Below, piece by piece: positions 24,343-33,081 of a stretch of 53,260 bases of DNA. Below the pieces are notes generated by a model, which saw only the letters and a list, made by a program, of their open reading frames with translations, was not told where the DNA came from and made no database searches. Origin of the DNA: DATKXU01 sp035528905 (lineage in GTDB: Bacteria > Armatimonadota > UBA5829 > DTJY01); contig DATKXU010000009.1 of assembly GCA_035528905.1 (NCBI GenBank), positions 1 to 53,260 on the forward strand. The letters run 5' to 3'. Within the stretch, counting starts at the first letter, position 1, and each line of letters opens with the position of its first letter. The translations under genes were made by a program, and so were the position numbers.

Positions 24343-26739
24343 TTAGGCTGCTGCCACATCTTCTCTCCTGCGCTTCTTTTGCGCGTACATGTTCACGTCT
24401 GCGCGCGCTATGAGTGTGCGCACGTCGTGGCCATCGTCCGGATAGGTCGCAGCCCCAACACTGACTCCGATGCGAACCTTCTTGTCGTCATGTCCATATG
24501 GCTTGTGCGCATCCACCGCCGCTTCTATTCGCCGTGCGGTGTCCAGGGCCTCCGACTTATTCGTATCCGGCAGGACGATCACGAACTCGTCGCCGGCGTA
24601 GCGGCACACAAGATCATAATCCCTGACCTGGGATAGGAACAGCTTCGCCATCTCTTTGAGTGCCACGTCGCCCTGCTGATGTCCGAACGTGTCGTTTATC
24701 GCCTTGAAGCTGTCCAAATCCAGGCCAAGTACTGATACCGGCCGTCTCAGGCGCTTTGCCCGGTTCAACTCCTGCTCCAGTCGTGTGAACAGATACCTCG
24801 CATTGTGGAGGCCGGTGAGCACGTCGGTCAGGGCGGACTCTGTAGTCTGCTTGAACAAGAGCGCGTTCTGAACAGCCTTGCTTATCTGGGGCGCTACAGC
24901 CGTAAGGAGGTGAAAGTCTTCGTCCGAGAAGGCGTTCGGGTTTGCATGGTAGAGGTTTATCGTGCCTATCACGGTCTCCCCCCAGATTAGCGGCACGACC
25001 ATCGCGCTCTGAAGCTCGACCCAGTCCTCGGCCTTAACCCACGGCTGGAGGAAGGAAGGCAGGGTGACGTCGCTTGTGTCGTACTGGGCGATCATGCCTT
25101 CGCCGGTTTCGGCTGTCGCACCCGTGAGCCCTTGCCCGTGGCCGATCATCGTGCGTCCTCCCTCGAAGTACTGGGCATTCACACCCAAGGCGATCTTCAC
25201 TGCCAGCTGATCCGAATCCTCATCCCGCAGGAGTATCACGCACGAGGAGCACGAAATCATGCTCTTGATCTTGCTCGTGAGCAGGTACAGCATCTTTTCC
25301 AGATCGAGCGAGGTATTGGCCGTCTGCGCGATTTCGAACATCGCGATGAACTGGCTGCTCATGCTCAGGACATCCTCGTCCATGCTGCCCGCGTCCGCGG
25401 TCCTGCTTTCCTCCTGCGCTCGCACGGGCCTGCCCTCAGGCCGCTCGTCCGTGCCCTCGATCATGTCGAGGTCAACGCCGGGCAAGTCTCCATCCGCCAT
25501 CACTTGCTCGAAAGCCTGAACCGCTGCCGGGTCGAAATGGCTTCCCGTAGCGCCTCGTATGTATTTGATCGTCTGTTCGATGGTGTTGCTCGCTCTGTAC
25601 GAGCGCTTCGAGGTCATGGCATCGTAAACGTCGGCCAGGCATAAGATGCGCGCCCCGAGTGGGATTTGCTCGCCTTTCAGGCGATCCGGGTAGCCGGTGC
25701 CGTCCCAGCGCTCATGGTGGCTCCGGATAATCTCACTTATAGGCCAGGGAAAGCTTACCCTGCTGAGTATCTTCTGGCCTAGTGAGGGATGATTCTTGAT
25801 CTTATCGAACTGTTCCGGGGTCAGCTTTCCAGGCTTTAGCAGAATATGTTCAGGCACCCACAGCTTGCCGATATCGTGCAGCAGAGCTGCGATTCTCAAG
25901 CCTTCTATTTCAGTTGCGGGTATGTCCATCTTGCACGCCATGCTGACGGTCAGCCTGGTGACATTCGCTGTATGCAAGCGGGTGAAGCGATCCCTTGCAT
26001 CAATAGCCGCAACAAGGGAGTGCGCCATCGACTGATATAGGTCGGTTCTCTCCTGGCCGTCTTTGGGAGCGTTGAACCTGCAGGTGGACAGGAGATCGTC
26101 CATGGACTGTTTTGCCAGGTAAACGATAGGGATCAGGAGCGGCGCAATCTCCGACGGACACAGGGCATGGAAGCAGGACATAGCCGCGACCAGTGAAACT
26201 CCGGCGAAGAACTCAGACGAGACCGGCGAGTTGGCCCTGATCCGTTCGAGCATGGAACGGTAGATGAACTGGCGGCTTTCGACTAGGCCCAAGGCCGCTA
26301 TGATGGCAAAGCACGCGAGGGCGGCAGGGAGCGCCAATAGTCCCTGAGCTAGCGGCGTGGCGTGCAGGTCGGCCCCGCCTAGGTGAACATAGGTAAAGCC
26401 GGCCGCCCATCCAGCGCCCATCCCGGAGGCCAGTCTGGTCAGCAGCTTGCTTCGTGATGTCCCTTTGCTAAGGCCGACGTTGTGTGCGAGCGCCGCGACT
26501 GTGCCAGCGATCGCTCCGCCGATCGGGCCGAAGTGCACCGATGCCCCGCATGCGAGAACTCCTACCACGGATCTGCCGTCGCCAGGGCGAACTAGATACG
26601 ACCTCTGGAAGCCGACGAGCGTCGCGAGCACCGCGTACACCAGGAGACCGGTGACGCTATCCGATCCACGCGAGAAGCCTGTCAGCATAACCAGCCAGAA
26701 TGCGGCGAATCCGATGGCAGCTAGTCGCGAAGTTCTCAT
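24343..26739 (-). CDS. HD-GYP / GAF / GGDEF c-di-GMP turnover protein
   Basis: A 798-aa membrane protein. Residues 1-215 contain six or so hydrophobic helices. The HD-GYP phosphodiesterase domain (about 230-420) has ALLHDIGKLWVPEHIL and SHHERWDGTGYPDRLKG. A GAF domain (about 470-615) follows, then a diguanylate cyclase domain (about 640-790) with RYAGDEFVIVLPDT; the AGDEF variant of GGDEF is compatible with activity. It could both make and degrade c-di-GMP. GGAG lies 9 nt before ATG 26739. A c-di-GMP-I riboswitch lies upstream on the same strand, with a 46-aa ORF between. Confidence 0.93.
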   Translation of the reverse strand: MRTSRLAAIGFAAFWLVMLTGFSRGSDSVTGLLVYAVLATLVGFQRSYLVRPGDGRSVVGVLACGASVHFGPIGGAIAGTVAALAHNVGLSKGTSRSKLLTRLASGMGAGWAAGFTYVHLGGADLHATPLAQGLLALPAALACFAIIAALGLVESRQFIYRSMLERIRANSPVSSEFFAGVSLVAAMSCFHALCPSEIAPLLIPIVYLAKQSMDDLLSTCRFNAPKDGQERTDLYQSMAHSLVAAIDARDRFTRLHTANVTRLTVSMACKMDIPATEIEGLRIAALLHDIGKLWVPEHILLKPGKLTPEQFDKIKNHPSLGQKILSRVSFPWPISEIIRSHHERWDGTGYPDRLKGEQIPLGARILCLADVYDAMTSKRSYRASNTIEQTIKYIRGATGSHFDPAAVQAFEQVMADGDLPGVDLDMIEGTDERPEGRPVRAQEESRTADAGSMDEDVLSMSSQFIAMFEIAQTANTSLDLEKMLYLLTSKIKSMISCSSCVILLRDEDSDQLAVKIALGVNAQYFEGGRTMIGHGQGLTGATAETGEGMIAQYDTSDVTLPSFLQPWVKAEDWVELQSAMVVPLIWGETVIGTINLYHANPNAFSDEDFHLLTAVAPQISKAVQNALLFKQTTESALTDVLTGLHNARYLFTRLEQELNRAKRLRRPVSVLGLDLDSFKAINDTFGHQQGDVALKEMAKLFLSQVRDYDLVCRYAGDEFVIVLPDTNKSEALDTARRIEAAVDAHKPYGHDDKKVRIGVSVGAATYPDDGHDVRTLIARADVNMYAQKKRRREDVAAA

Positions 26740-26819
26740 AGTGTTAGACTCCGTATGCGCTGCGGCAGCAGGTTGAGCGCATTCCCTCCCTGTTTAATCG
26801 GCGGAATTCCATGCTACCT

Positions 26820-26960
26820 TTAACCGCTCGTGCTCGCGGGTTTAGGTTCATCGCATGAAGCCGCCGCGCATAGGCCGCGTCGGTTCCCTGGAATGTCCGG
26901 CTGTGGTGATGTTAACGCATATTCGCCCACCCAAAAAACAAACCAAGCTGCCACAGCCAT
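26820..26960 (-). CDS. 46-aa ORF directly under the c-di-GMP riboswitch
   Basis: The frame starts at ATG 26960 with GGAG 6 nt upstream and encodes MAVAAWFVFWVGEYALTS and a polar tail containing two cysteines. No family is recognised. Its start is about 35 nt after the aptamer, and it ends 80 nt before the HD-GYP/GGDEF gene. It may be a small regulated membrane peptide, or a leader ORF whose translation affects the downstream gene. Support comes from context and the ribosome binding site only. Confidence 0.45.
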   Translation of the reverse strand: MAVAAWFVFWVGEYALTSPQPDIPGNRRGLCAAASCDEPKPASTSG

Positions 26961-26989
26961 CCTCTTCTCCGGATAAACTCGATTGGATA

Positions 26990-27108
26990 AGCTTGCTTCG
27001 GCAGCCTGGCCATCATCCGGACAGGGCGGCCAAGTTGCTGGGCCGCCGCTGCCGGTACAGATCCACGGCTTTGCGCCCCCCGATTTCTCGGGGTTTGCCT
27101 TTATCGGA
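26990..27108 (-). promoter_or_regulatory. Cyclic di-GMP-I (GEMM-I) riboswitch
   Basis: Reading the minus strand, AGGCAAACC (27100) is followed by a hairpin CCCGA-GAAA-TCGGG with the conserved GNRA tetraloop, then GGGCGCAAAGCC (27078-27067), a second arm CCGGCAGCGGCGGCC/GGCCGCCCTGTCCGG, and GATGGCCAGGCTGCCGAA (27015-26998). These are the conserved blocks of the class I c-di-GMP aptamer in order. P1 is formed by GGCA and TGCC. The ribosome binding site of the 46-aa ORF is close behind, with TTTATCC able to pair with GATAAAGG upstream of the aptamer, which suggests control of translation. Ligand direction (on or off) cannot be read from sequence. Confidence 0.9.
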
Positions 27109-27655
27109 AAGCTCGTTTGCGCTTGTTCCTCAATCACATTATGCCATGCTTCACATGCCGTATGGCCCGCATATTTGCGGGTTTTGCCTGCCAGAAGGGC
27201 GTCATCCCCATGTTTTCTGGGGGTATGCCCTGCGTTATGCTGCGGATGATGTGATGGTTTGCTCGGCCCTGCCTGGCTGAAGCAAGTGATTCGGCGGGAG
27301 GCGAAACACACCGGATCCGGTTCCCGCCGTCTGTGAGGTGAGCCAAGGGTGATTGTGGCTTGCGGGAGCTGTACAAGTAGAAGAGCCCGGTGCCAGGTGG
27401 CACCGGGCGCGCCCGGCGGCTGCCTCGACCACCGAGCCAGCTGGAAGGAGTAGAGTACAATCTCTGAATCTGCAAGAAACATGCCATTGGCTGAGGAGAG
27501 TCGGGCCATTTGTGCACTCTATGGGAAGGGCAGGCTGATGGTAAATCGCGTATGTCGGGAGCTATCCGAACCAGCTTCGCGTGCGCCCGGACAGGCGGGT
27601 ATGGACGTAGATCGAAGCAACATTTCGGGCCGATTCATCGTCAGAATATTGTGGA
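27109..27655. other. Intergenic region upstream of the riboswitch, no protein gene supported
   Basis: Frames here have no convincing start and no family similarity. On the minus strand two further hairpins precede the aptamer: AGGGC(27230)...GCCCT around CCCCA/TGGGG, and GGCAAAACCCGCA/TGCGGG near 27160-27190, which look like degenerate relatives of the aptamer's first arm. On either strand 27385-27408 is a perfect palindrome, GCCCGGTGCC-AGGT-GGCACCGGGC. Confidence 0.5.
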
Positions 27656-27685
27656 TTGACGCTGTCTACCAGGGGTGACGCACAG

Positions 27686-28342
27686 GTGCGGAGCATTGGC
27701 GGAATCCGGGGCTTTGAGGCGGGGAGGCAAGTCAGGAGTGACCCGACCCGGCGCATAGGCAGCCGGCTGCTATGGCTGTCTATCGGGGCGGCAGCTATTG
27801 GACTAGCCTGGTGGTGCCCGTTCCGGATAGGCGTAGTGGTTGGAGCATCAATGCTGCCGGCTCTAAAGCCTGGCCAGCCGCTTCTGCTCGACCGGCGCCA
27901 TGACAAGACGCACTGCCCGGCGATAGGCGACATCATCGTGTTCAAACAGGACGGGTATCCTTGTATCAAGCGCGTGGCGGCAAAGCCCGGGGACGGCTTA
28001 TGGCTCTTCGAATACCAGGATGCAGCAGGCCGGCCGACATACAGCATGGTCGTGTATCCTAGTGAATTGGCAAGGGTTCGCCAACTCGCAGGCCGCTACC
28101 CGAAGTATTGCAAGCTCGAGCGGATCTCAATACCAGAAGGGCGGCTTTACGTCGTTGGTGATGCCTGGAATGTATCCGTTGACAGTAGGAGCTTCGGCTT
28201 GGTGAGGATGGATCAACTTGTCGCGAGAGTAATCGCTCCAAACCCCAAAGCTCCCGCTCGAAACCTTTGGAGCGGCGCTCGCCCCTCGCTTCGCCAAGAA
28301 CGATCCGCTGGTCGCCGAAGAACCCTGGGGTCGGGCAGATAG
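27686..28342 (+). CDS. lepB: Type I (S26) signal peptidase-like protein
   Basis: A 218-aa membrane-anchored S26 peptidase. One helix (residues 25-45) is followed by VVVGASMLPALKPGQ with the nucleophile Ser, CIKRVAAKPGD with the general-base Lys, and VVGDAWNVSVDSRSFGLV (box E). It cleaves signal peptides at the outer face of the membrane. GTG 27686, with AGGGG upstream, is preferred; TTG 27656 is possible. The C-terminal 30 residues after VIAPNP are basic and not conserved. The box C/D spacing with FEYQDAAGRPTYS is longer than usual. Confidence 0.85.
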   Translation: MRSIGGIRGFEAGRQVRSDPTRRIGSRLLWLSIGAAAIGLAWWCPFRIGVVVGASMLPALKPGQPLLLDRRHDKTHCPAIGDIIVFKQDGYPCIKRVAAKPGDGLWLFEYQDAAGRPTYSMVVYPSELARVRQLAGRYPKYCKLERISIPEGRLYVVGDAWNVSVDSRSFGLVRMDQLVARVIAPNPKAPARNLWSGARPSLRQERSAGRRRTLGSGR

Positions 28343-28541
28343 CATCGGGATGTGTGGCTGTCCCACGCCGTCGCTTCGAACCACACGGCCGCGTCTAACA
28401 TAACCCATTGCAAGAGCACCCCGCGCAAGGAGAATTCGATTCCCAACGCTAACATATCCCCGGCATCCAGCTTGTGCGACTGCGTGCTGGCCACGCTGCT
28501 AGAATACCATCAATTCGCCACAGGGGACTGCAGGCCGGACA

Positions 28542-28571
28542 CCGCAGACAACGGCAGAACAGGGTCTGCGG
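28542..28571 (+). terminator. Hairpin upstream of GH130, possible terminator
   Basis: CCGCAGAC (28542-28549) pairs with GTCTGCGG (28564-28571). No good T tract follows, so termination is uncertain. Confidence 0.35.
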
Positions 28572-28611
28572 TCTAAAGCCTTCCCTCCGTGGTTGACCCG
28601 GGAGGAGAACA

Positions 28612-29691
28612 TTGAGAGTCGAACGATATCCTGAGAATCCGCTCATCACGCCGGCTGACGTGCCGCCGTCGCGTCCTGATTTCGAGGTGCTCTGCGCTTT
28701 CAACGCCGGGGTGGCGAGGTACAAGGACGAGATTATCCTCCTGCTCCGCGTTGCCGAACGGGCGATCAGCGATGACCTCATCGCGCGGGTGCCCGTTCTG
28801 AAGTGCGAGCACGGTGGAGAAGCCTGCCTCGAAATCTGCGAGTTCGAGAGGTCAGACCCGATGATCGAGTTCAACGACCCGAGGGTAATCATCACTCCCG
28901 AAGGGGGTTTCCTCACGACCATGTCGCACCTGAGGATCGCCCGCAGCAGGGATGGCCGGAACTTCGTCGTGGACCCGAAGCCGGCAATCTTCCCGGATCG
29001 GCCGTCGGAGATGTACGGCGTGGAGGATCCGCGCATCACCGACATCGAGGGCAAATACTACATAACATACAAGGGCGTCGCCCCGACCGGGGTAAGCGCC
29101 GCACTGGCCGTCACGACCGATTTCGTGAGTTTTGAGAAGAAGGGGATCATCTTCTGCCCCGAAAATCTGGACGTCTGCATATTCCCGGAGAAGGTAAACG
29201 GGCGGTATGTCGCGCTCCACCGGCCGAACCCGCGCACGTTTGGCCGGCCGAACATGTGGATTGCATACTCCCCGGACCTCCTGTCCTGGGGCGACCACCG
29301 CTTCGTGATGGGAGTGCAGGCCGATAGCTGGGACAGCGGGCGCATCGGCGGCGGGGCGATTCCCATCAAGACGGAGCATGGCTGGCTGGAGATATACCAT
29401 GGGGCGACCGCGGGCGATTTCTACTGCCTGGGCGCCGTGCTTCTGGACCTGCACGAGCCGCACAAGCTCATCGCTCGCGGCACGGATGCGATACTCGTGC
29501 CCGAAGCGCCCTACGAGACATGCGGCTTCGTGCCGAACGTGGTATTCGCCTGCGGCGCAGTCGCGGACGATGACCGACTGACTCTTTACTACGGTGCCGC
29601 GGACATGGTCATCGCCGCCGCAGACATGAGCATCAGCGAAATACTAGACAGCCTGGAGTGCGGCGGCCCGCCGCCGCACTCTATAGACTAG
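28612..29691 (+). CDS. GH130 family glycoside phosphorylase/hydrolase
   Basis: A 359-aa five-bladed propeller enzyme. RYPENPLITPADVP, NAGVARYKDEIILLLRV, YGVEDPRITDIEGKYYITY (the E-D-P-R catalytic region) and WLEIYHGATAGDFYCLGAVLLD are the GH130 signatures. Members act by phosphorolysis or hydrolysis of beta-mannosides; the phosphate-binding set cannot be confirmed by eye, so specificity stays open. It has no signal peptide and is cytoplasmic. TTG 28612 has GGAGGAG 4 nt upstream. It is convergent with the heme-barrel gene (stops overlap by 4 nt). Confidence 0.9.
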   Translation: MRVERYPENPLITPADVPPSRPDFEVLCAFNAGVARYKDEIILLLRVAERAISDDLIARVPVLKCEHGGEACLEICEFERSDPMIEFNDPRVIITPEGGFLTTMSHLRIARSRDGRNFVVDPKPAIFPDRPSEMYGVEDPRITDIEGKYYITYKGVAPTGVSAALAVTTDFVSFEKKGIIFCPENLDVCIFPEKVNGRYVALHRPNPRTFGRPNMWIAYSPDLLSWGDHRFVMGVQADSWDSGRIGGGAIPIKTEHGWLEIYHGATAGDFYCLGAVLLDLHEPHKLIARGTDAILVPEAPYETCGFVPNVVFACGAVADDDRLTLYYGAADMVIAAADMSISEILDSLECGGPPPHSID

Positions 29692-30923
29692 AACGCCCAG
29701 TCGAGCCGTGCAGCCGCGAAGTTCTCCGTCAGGTCGGAGCCGGGCCCGGCACCCTCGTCCACCTTTCGATGAGAATACTCGAGCTGGAGCATCAGCGGAT
29801 GGTCGAGATGCTGCCTCCAGCCGACGGTGATTCGGCTTATGTCGTGATTGTCCGCCGACGGCGTATTCACCCAGTCGTAGCGCAGGAACGCCGCCGATTC
29901 CTCCGCAAAGCGGTTTAGCTGGACGAAACCGCCGGAGAACTTGTATCGTTCGCCGGGATTGAAGACGTTGAACGCGCCGCTGTCCCGGCCCTGGATAAGC
30001 TGCAGCTCGATATTATACGGCCCGCGGTTCAAGTTCGCATCCAGGCCCAGGCGTCTGAAGCTGTGCCTGGTGCCGAGGACGAGCGCCCGCGCGCGCCCGA
30101 AGTACACCGTCGCGCCAAGCCTTTGGCCGGCGGTCTGGCCGAATCCCTGCCCGAATATGTAAGCTCCCCTGAGATAGATATCCGAGGGCGAGTCGTCCTG
30201 GTTGTTCCCCCGGGAGCCGTTCGCGATGCCGAGCGCATATTGCCAGGGACAGCGCCCCCAGCCGCTGATCTCGATTCCGTCGGCGGTGTCGGCGAGGGAG
30301 AAGGGATTATATGAACCACGGGTGCCGAGGGCCGAGAGATCCGGCGATCCATTGAAGCTGTAAATCTCGTAAGGTGAGAGGGTCATGGACCGCAGTCGGG
30401 AGAACGGCAGGTAAGCCGCCTCGAATCGCCCGATGCGGCCATTCAGCCAGGTTGACCTCAGACGGCTGAAGACGACGCTCGCCTGCTCCACTTCGCCCGT
30501 CTGAGGCTCCACGCCTGAGCCGCCCTCGATCTGAGGCAGGTATGCCAGGAAGAAGCTCTTGTTGAAGCCCAAAACCCCGCCGGCGAGGACGTCCAAGCCG
30601 TTCACCTGGAACTGGTTTGTCTCGGATTCAGCGCCCTCCGGCGAGAAGGAGTCGCTGGTGTAGCCGGCCTTTGTGCGCATAGCAAGTGGAGAACCCCCTA
30701 GTTCCAGGATTGTCTTTTCTCTGGCCTCGTCGCCGGGTATTTGGTAGCCGTTCATCCGGTATTTCTGGCCGAAGTCGTTGAGCCTCGGCCACGTGGAATG
30801 GCACATGCCGCAGTTGAAGCCGTACTTGCGGGCGAACGCAGGCATCGCCTCGGAACGGCTCGGCCAGATGGTGACCGCTGCTGCGAGTGTCAAGACCAGT
30901 AATAGGCGACGCAGGCTGCTCAT
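29688..30923 (-). CDS. Outer-membrane beta-barrel protein with an N-terminal c-type heme site
   Basis: A 411-aa exported protein. The signal peptide (SLRRLLLVLTLAAAVTIWPSRSEA) is followed at once by FARKYGFNCGMCHSTWPRL, one CxxCH heme-attachment site, and then by alternating amphipathic strands of a barrel ending in ARLDWAF, a typical C-terminal aromatic. The start overlaps the stop of the diheme peroxidase gene by 4 nt (ATGA), so the two are translationally coupled. A heme held at the periplasmic mouth of a porin suggests electron exchange with the peroxidase; this is inference. Confidence 0.8.
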   Translation of the reverse strand: MSSLRRLLLVLTLAAAVTIWPSRSEAMPAFARKYGFNCGMCHSTWPRLNDFGQKYRMNGYQIPGDEAREKTILELGGSPLAMRTKAGYTSDSFSPEGAESETNQFQVNGLDVLAGGVLGFNKSFFLAYLPQIEGGSGVEPQTGEVEQASVVFSRLRSTWLNGRIGRFEAAYLPFSRLRSMTLSPYEIYSFNGSPDLSALGTRGSYNPFSLADTADGIEISGWGRCPWQYALGIANGSRGNNQDDSPSDIYLRGAYIFGQGFGQTAGQRLGATVYFGRARALVLGTRHSFRRLGLDANLNRGPYNIELQLIQGRDSGAFNVFNPGERYKFSGGFVQLNRFAEESAAFLRYDWVNTPSADNHDISRITVGWRQHLDHPLMLQLEYSHRKVDEGAGPGSDLTENFAAARLDWAF

Positions 30924-31987
30924 TTGGCGACTCCTTTCATCATCTCCGCTAGTTTCTGGGCCGTCAGCTCAGGATTCGGCAGTGGAGGCGCTTCCATGAT
31001 CGGATACGGCCCGGTCAGCGCCTTCATGAATTCCACCAGATCACTCTTCTCCCGCTCGGTCAAGTTCAACGGCACCATAGTCGGGTCCAGTTTCGGATTC
31101 GGTATTCCGCCTCGGTTGTAAAGGTCTATTACGCCCTCGATCGTCTGCTCGGAGCCGTCGTGCAAGTAAGGCGGCGTCAGCGCGACATTTCGCAGGCGCT
31201 GGGTCAGGAACGCGCCCATGTCCTTGGGATCCTTGGTCACATTGAATCTGCCGACATCCTTGAACTTCCCGTTCGCGTAGCCGACGCCGAGGTTGTGGAA
31301 GCGCGAATCGCTGAAGGCCGGCCCGCTGTGGCAGACGTTGCAGTGCCCCTTGCCGCTGAACAGGTGCATGCCGCGCATGGCCGCCTCGCTCATGGCCGAC
31401 CGGTCGCCCTGGATGTACTCGTCATACGGTGAATCGCCGGTGACCACGGTGCGCTCGAAGGAGGCGATCGCCTTGGCCATGAGGTCTATGCTGGGCCGTG
31501 AGCCGAAGACCTCCTGGAATTGAGCGACGTATCCGGGGATATGGTTCAGCCGGAATTCCAGCTCGGCCACAGTCAAATCCATCTCGATGGGGTTCTGCAC
31601 CGGTCCAACTGCCTGCTTCTCCAGGTGCAAGGCTCTTCCGTCCCAGAACTGCGGTACGACGTATGCCGAGTCAATGATCGAGGGCGAATTGCGGCCTCCC
31701 TTCTGATGCGAGACTCCCTCGGAAACGGGCCCGATGTCCGCCCAGGCTTTATCCGGCCGGTGGCAGCTCGCGCAGCTAATGGTGCCGTCGGAAGACAGCC
31801 GCTTCTCGAAGTATAGCTGAGCGCCGAGCCTGATCTTGCAGTCGGTCTGAGGATTGTCAGCGGGCACAGGGACAGCAGGCAGCAGCCCATTCGCATATTG
31901 TCCCTGGGCCTTTGAAACCTGAACCGAGGAAGCGACGCAGGCCAGAACGACCAACGCGGCGACGAGCAGCACGAGCGCCATCCGCAT
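30920..31987 (-). CDS. Diheme cytochrome c peroxidase (CCP/MauG family)
   Basis: A 355-aa periplasmic protein. After a signal peptide (MALVLLVAALVVLACVASS) come two heme sites: TISCASCHRPDKAW (N-terminal, high-potential partner heme region) and HCNVCHSGPAF. PQFWDGRALHLEKQAVGPVQNPIEM is the CCP-family segment. It reduces peroxide with electrons from small cytochromes; some MauG relatives oxidise proteins instead. GGGAGG lies 7 nt before ATG 31987. It is co-transcribed with the heme-binding barrel. Confidence 0.92.
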   Translation of the reverse strand: MRMALVLLVAALVVLACVASSVQVSKAQGQYANGLLPAVPVPADNPQTDCKIRLGAQLYFEKRLSSDGTISCASCHRPDKAWADIGPVSEGVSHQKGGRNSPSIIDSAYVVPQFWDGRALHLEKQAVGPVQNPIEMDLTVAELEFRLNHIPGYVAQFQEVFGSRPSIDLMAKAIASFERTVVTGDSPYDEYIQGDRSAMSEAAMRGMHLFSGKGHCNVCHSGPAFSDSRFHNLGVGYANGKFKDVGRFNVTKDPKDMGAFLTQRLRNVALTPPYLHDGSEQTIEGVIDLYNRGGIPNPKLDPTMVPLNLTEREKSDLVEFMKALTGPYPIMEAPPLPNPELTAQKLAEMMKGVAK

Positions 31988-32251
31988 GCCAATACCTCCC
32001 TGCCCTTATGCGATCATGGGCGGTATGCTTTCTAGTTACACAAAAAGGCATTTACCCGCAGGGAGGGTTGGCTAAACATGGGTTATCAACATCATTCTGA
32101 GGCTGCTCCACCAGGGGTCAGTCTTGCTGCCACTCGTCCAGCGCGAGCTAGTGCCCGCGCAAGCTGGCGTCGGATCGGCTGGCGCCCTTTGGCTCATATA
32201 CTGCCGTTTTGCGAGATGCTTCCCAGGGTACACAATGCGCGGGGCCTTGGA

Positions 32252-32983
32252 ATGAAGGGATGCAGAGCCGTTGCTACTATTGTATGTGCGCTGGTCTTGG
32301 GCAGCATTGCGCTCGCCCAGCAGAGGCCGGATGCGGACATCCTGGCCGAGCTCCAGAAGCGGATTCAGCCGAGCACGCTTCCCGGCGGGAACGTTACTAT
32401 CGGGGTGCAGAACGGCGTCGTGACGCTCACAGGGACCGTCCAGAGCCTCGCCCAGAAGCTGACCATTATCAACTTCGCGCGCCGAACCGTCGGCGTGCGC
32501 GATGTCGTGGACCGCCTGACCGTCGTGCCGCCTCAGAAGCGGGCCGACGACGAGATTGCCAAGTCCGTGCGCGAGGCGCTCTCGGCCAATCTCAGCAAAC
32601 AGGAATTTGCCGCGATCGCCATTCGCGTGCAGAACGCGGTGGTCATCCTGACCGGCATACTGCCGAGCAGCTATCCGAAGCAGCTTGCCACCACGGTTAC
32701 GAGCCTGGCGCCGGGAGTGGTGGACATAAGGAACGATATCGTCGTTCGGCCGCCCCAGCCTCGGACGGACGCCGAAATCCTGGCGGATGTGAAGGCACGC
32801 TATTCACGGAACCCGTTTGTCTCCGCGGCCACGATCAACGTGACCGTGACGGGCGCAGTGGTTACACTGACCGGCACGGTGAGCAGCTTCGTCCAGGCGG
32901 AGCAGGCGGAGTCGGTGGCGAGATTCACCCCCGGCGTAATTGACGTGCGCAATCTCCTGTTCGTGAGTGCCGGAGTGACCTGA
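32252..32983 (+). CDS. Exported protein with three BON domains
   Basis: A 243-aa protein with a signal peptide (GCRAVATIVCALVLGSIALA) and three BON repeats at about residues 30-95, 100-165 and 170-240, each ending in the pattern VVTLTGTVQS / VVILTGILPS / VVTLTGTVSS. BON domains bind phospholipid surfaces in OsmY and related periplasmic proteins. ATG 32252 is chosen because the signal peptide starts there; the upstream frame is not protein-like, and the ribosome binding site (GGGG) is weak. Confidence 0.85.
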   Translation: MKGCRAVATIVCALVLGSIALAQQRPDADILAELQKRIQPSTLPGGNVTIGVQNGVVTLTGTVQSLAQKLTIINFARRTVGVRDVVDRLTVVPPQKRADDEIAKSVREALSANLSKQEFAAIAIRVQNAVVILTGILPSSYPKQLATTVTSLAPGVVDIRNDIVVRPPQPRTDAEILADVKARYSRNPFVSAATINVTVTGAVVTLTGTVSSFVQAEQAESVARFTPGVIDVRNLLFVSAGVT

Positions 32984-33000
32984 GAGGGAGACCGTAAGAA

Positions 33001-33057
33001 CCTCGAACGTCCAACTTCCAACTTGGAATCCGAAACCTGAAACTTGGAACTTGAAAC
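33001..33057. repeat. Short-period array between BON gene and RND pump
   Basis: Degenerate 7-8 bp units (AACTTCC/AACTTGG, then GAAACCTGAAACTTGGAAC) fill the spacer between convergent genes. It is of the same type as the arrays at 10053 and 14363. Confidence 0.65.
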
Positions 33058-33081
33058 CCCCGGGCCACTCGCCCTGCGGTG

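Noticed and set aside
26820..27509. 229-codon minus-strand frame through the riboswitch
   Set aside because: The frame crosses the structured aptamer and upstream hairpins. Only the last 46 codons have a ribosome binding site and protein-like composition.
27481..27678. 65-aa plus-strand ORF before the signal peptidase gene
   Set aside because: There is no convincing ribosome binding site or family pattern, and the composition is not protein-like.
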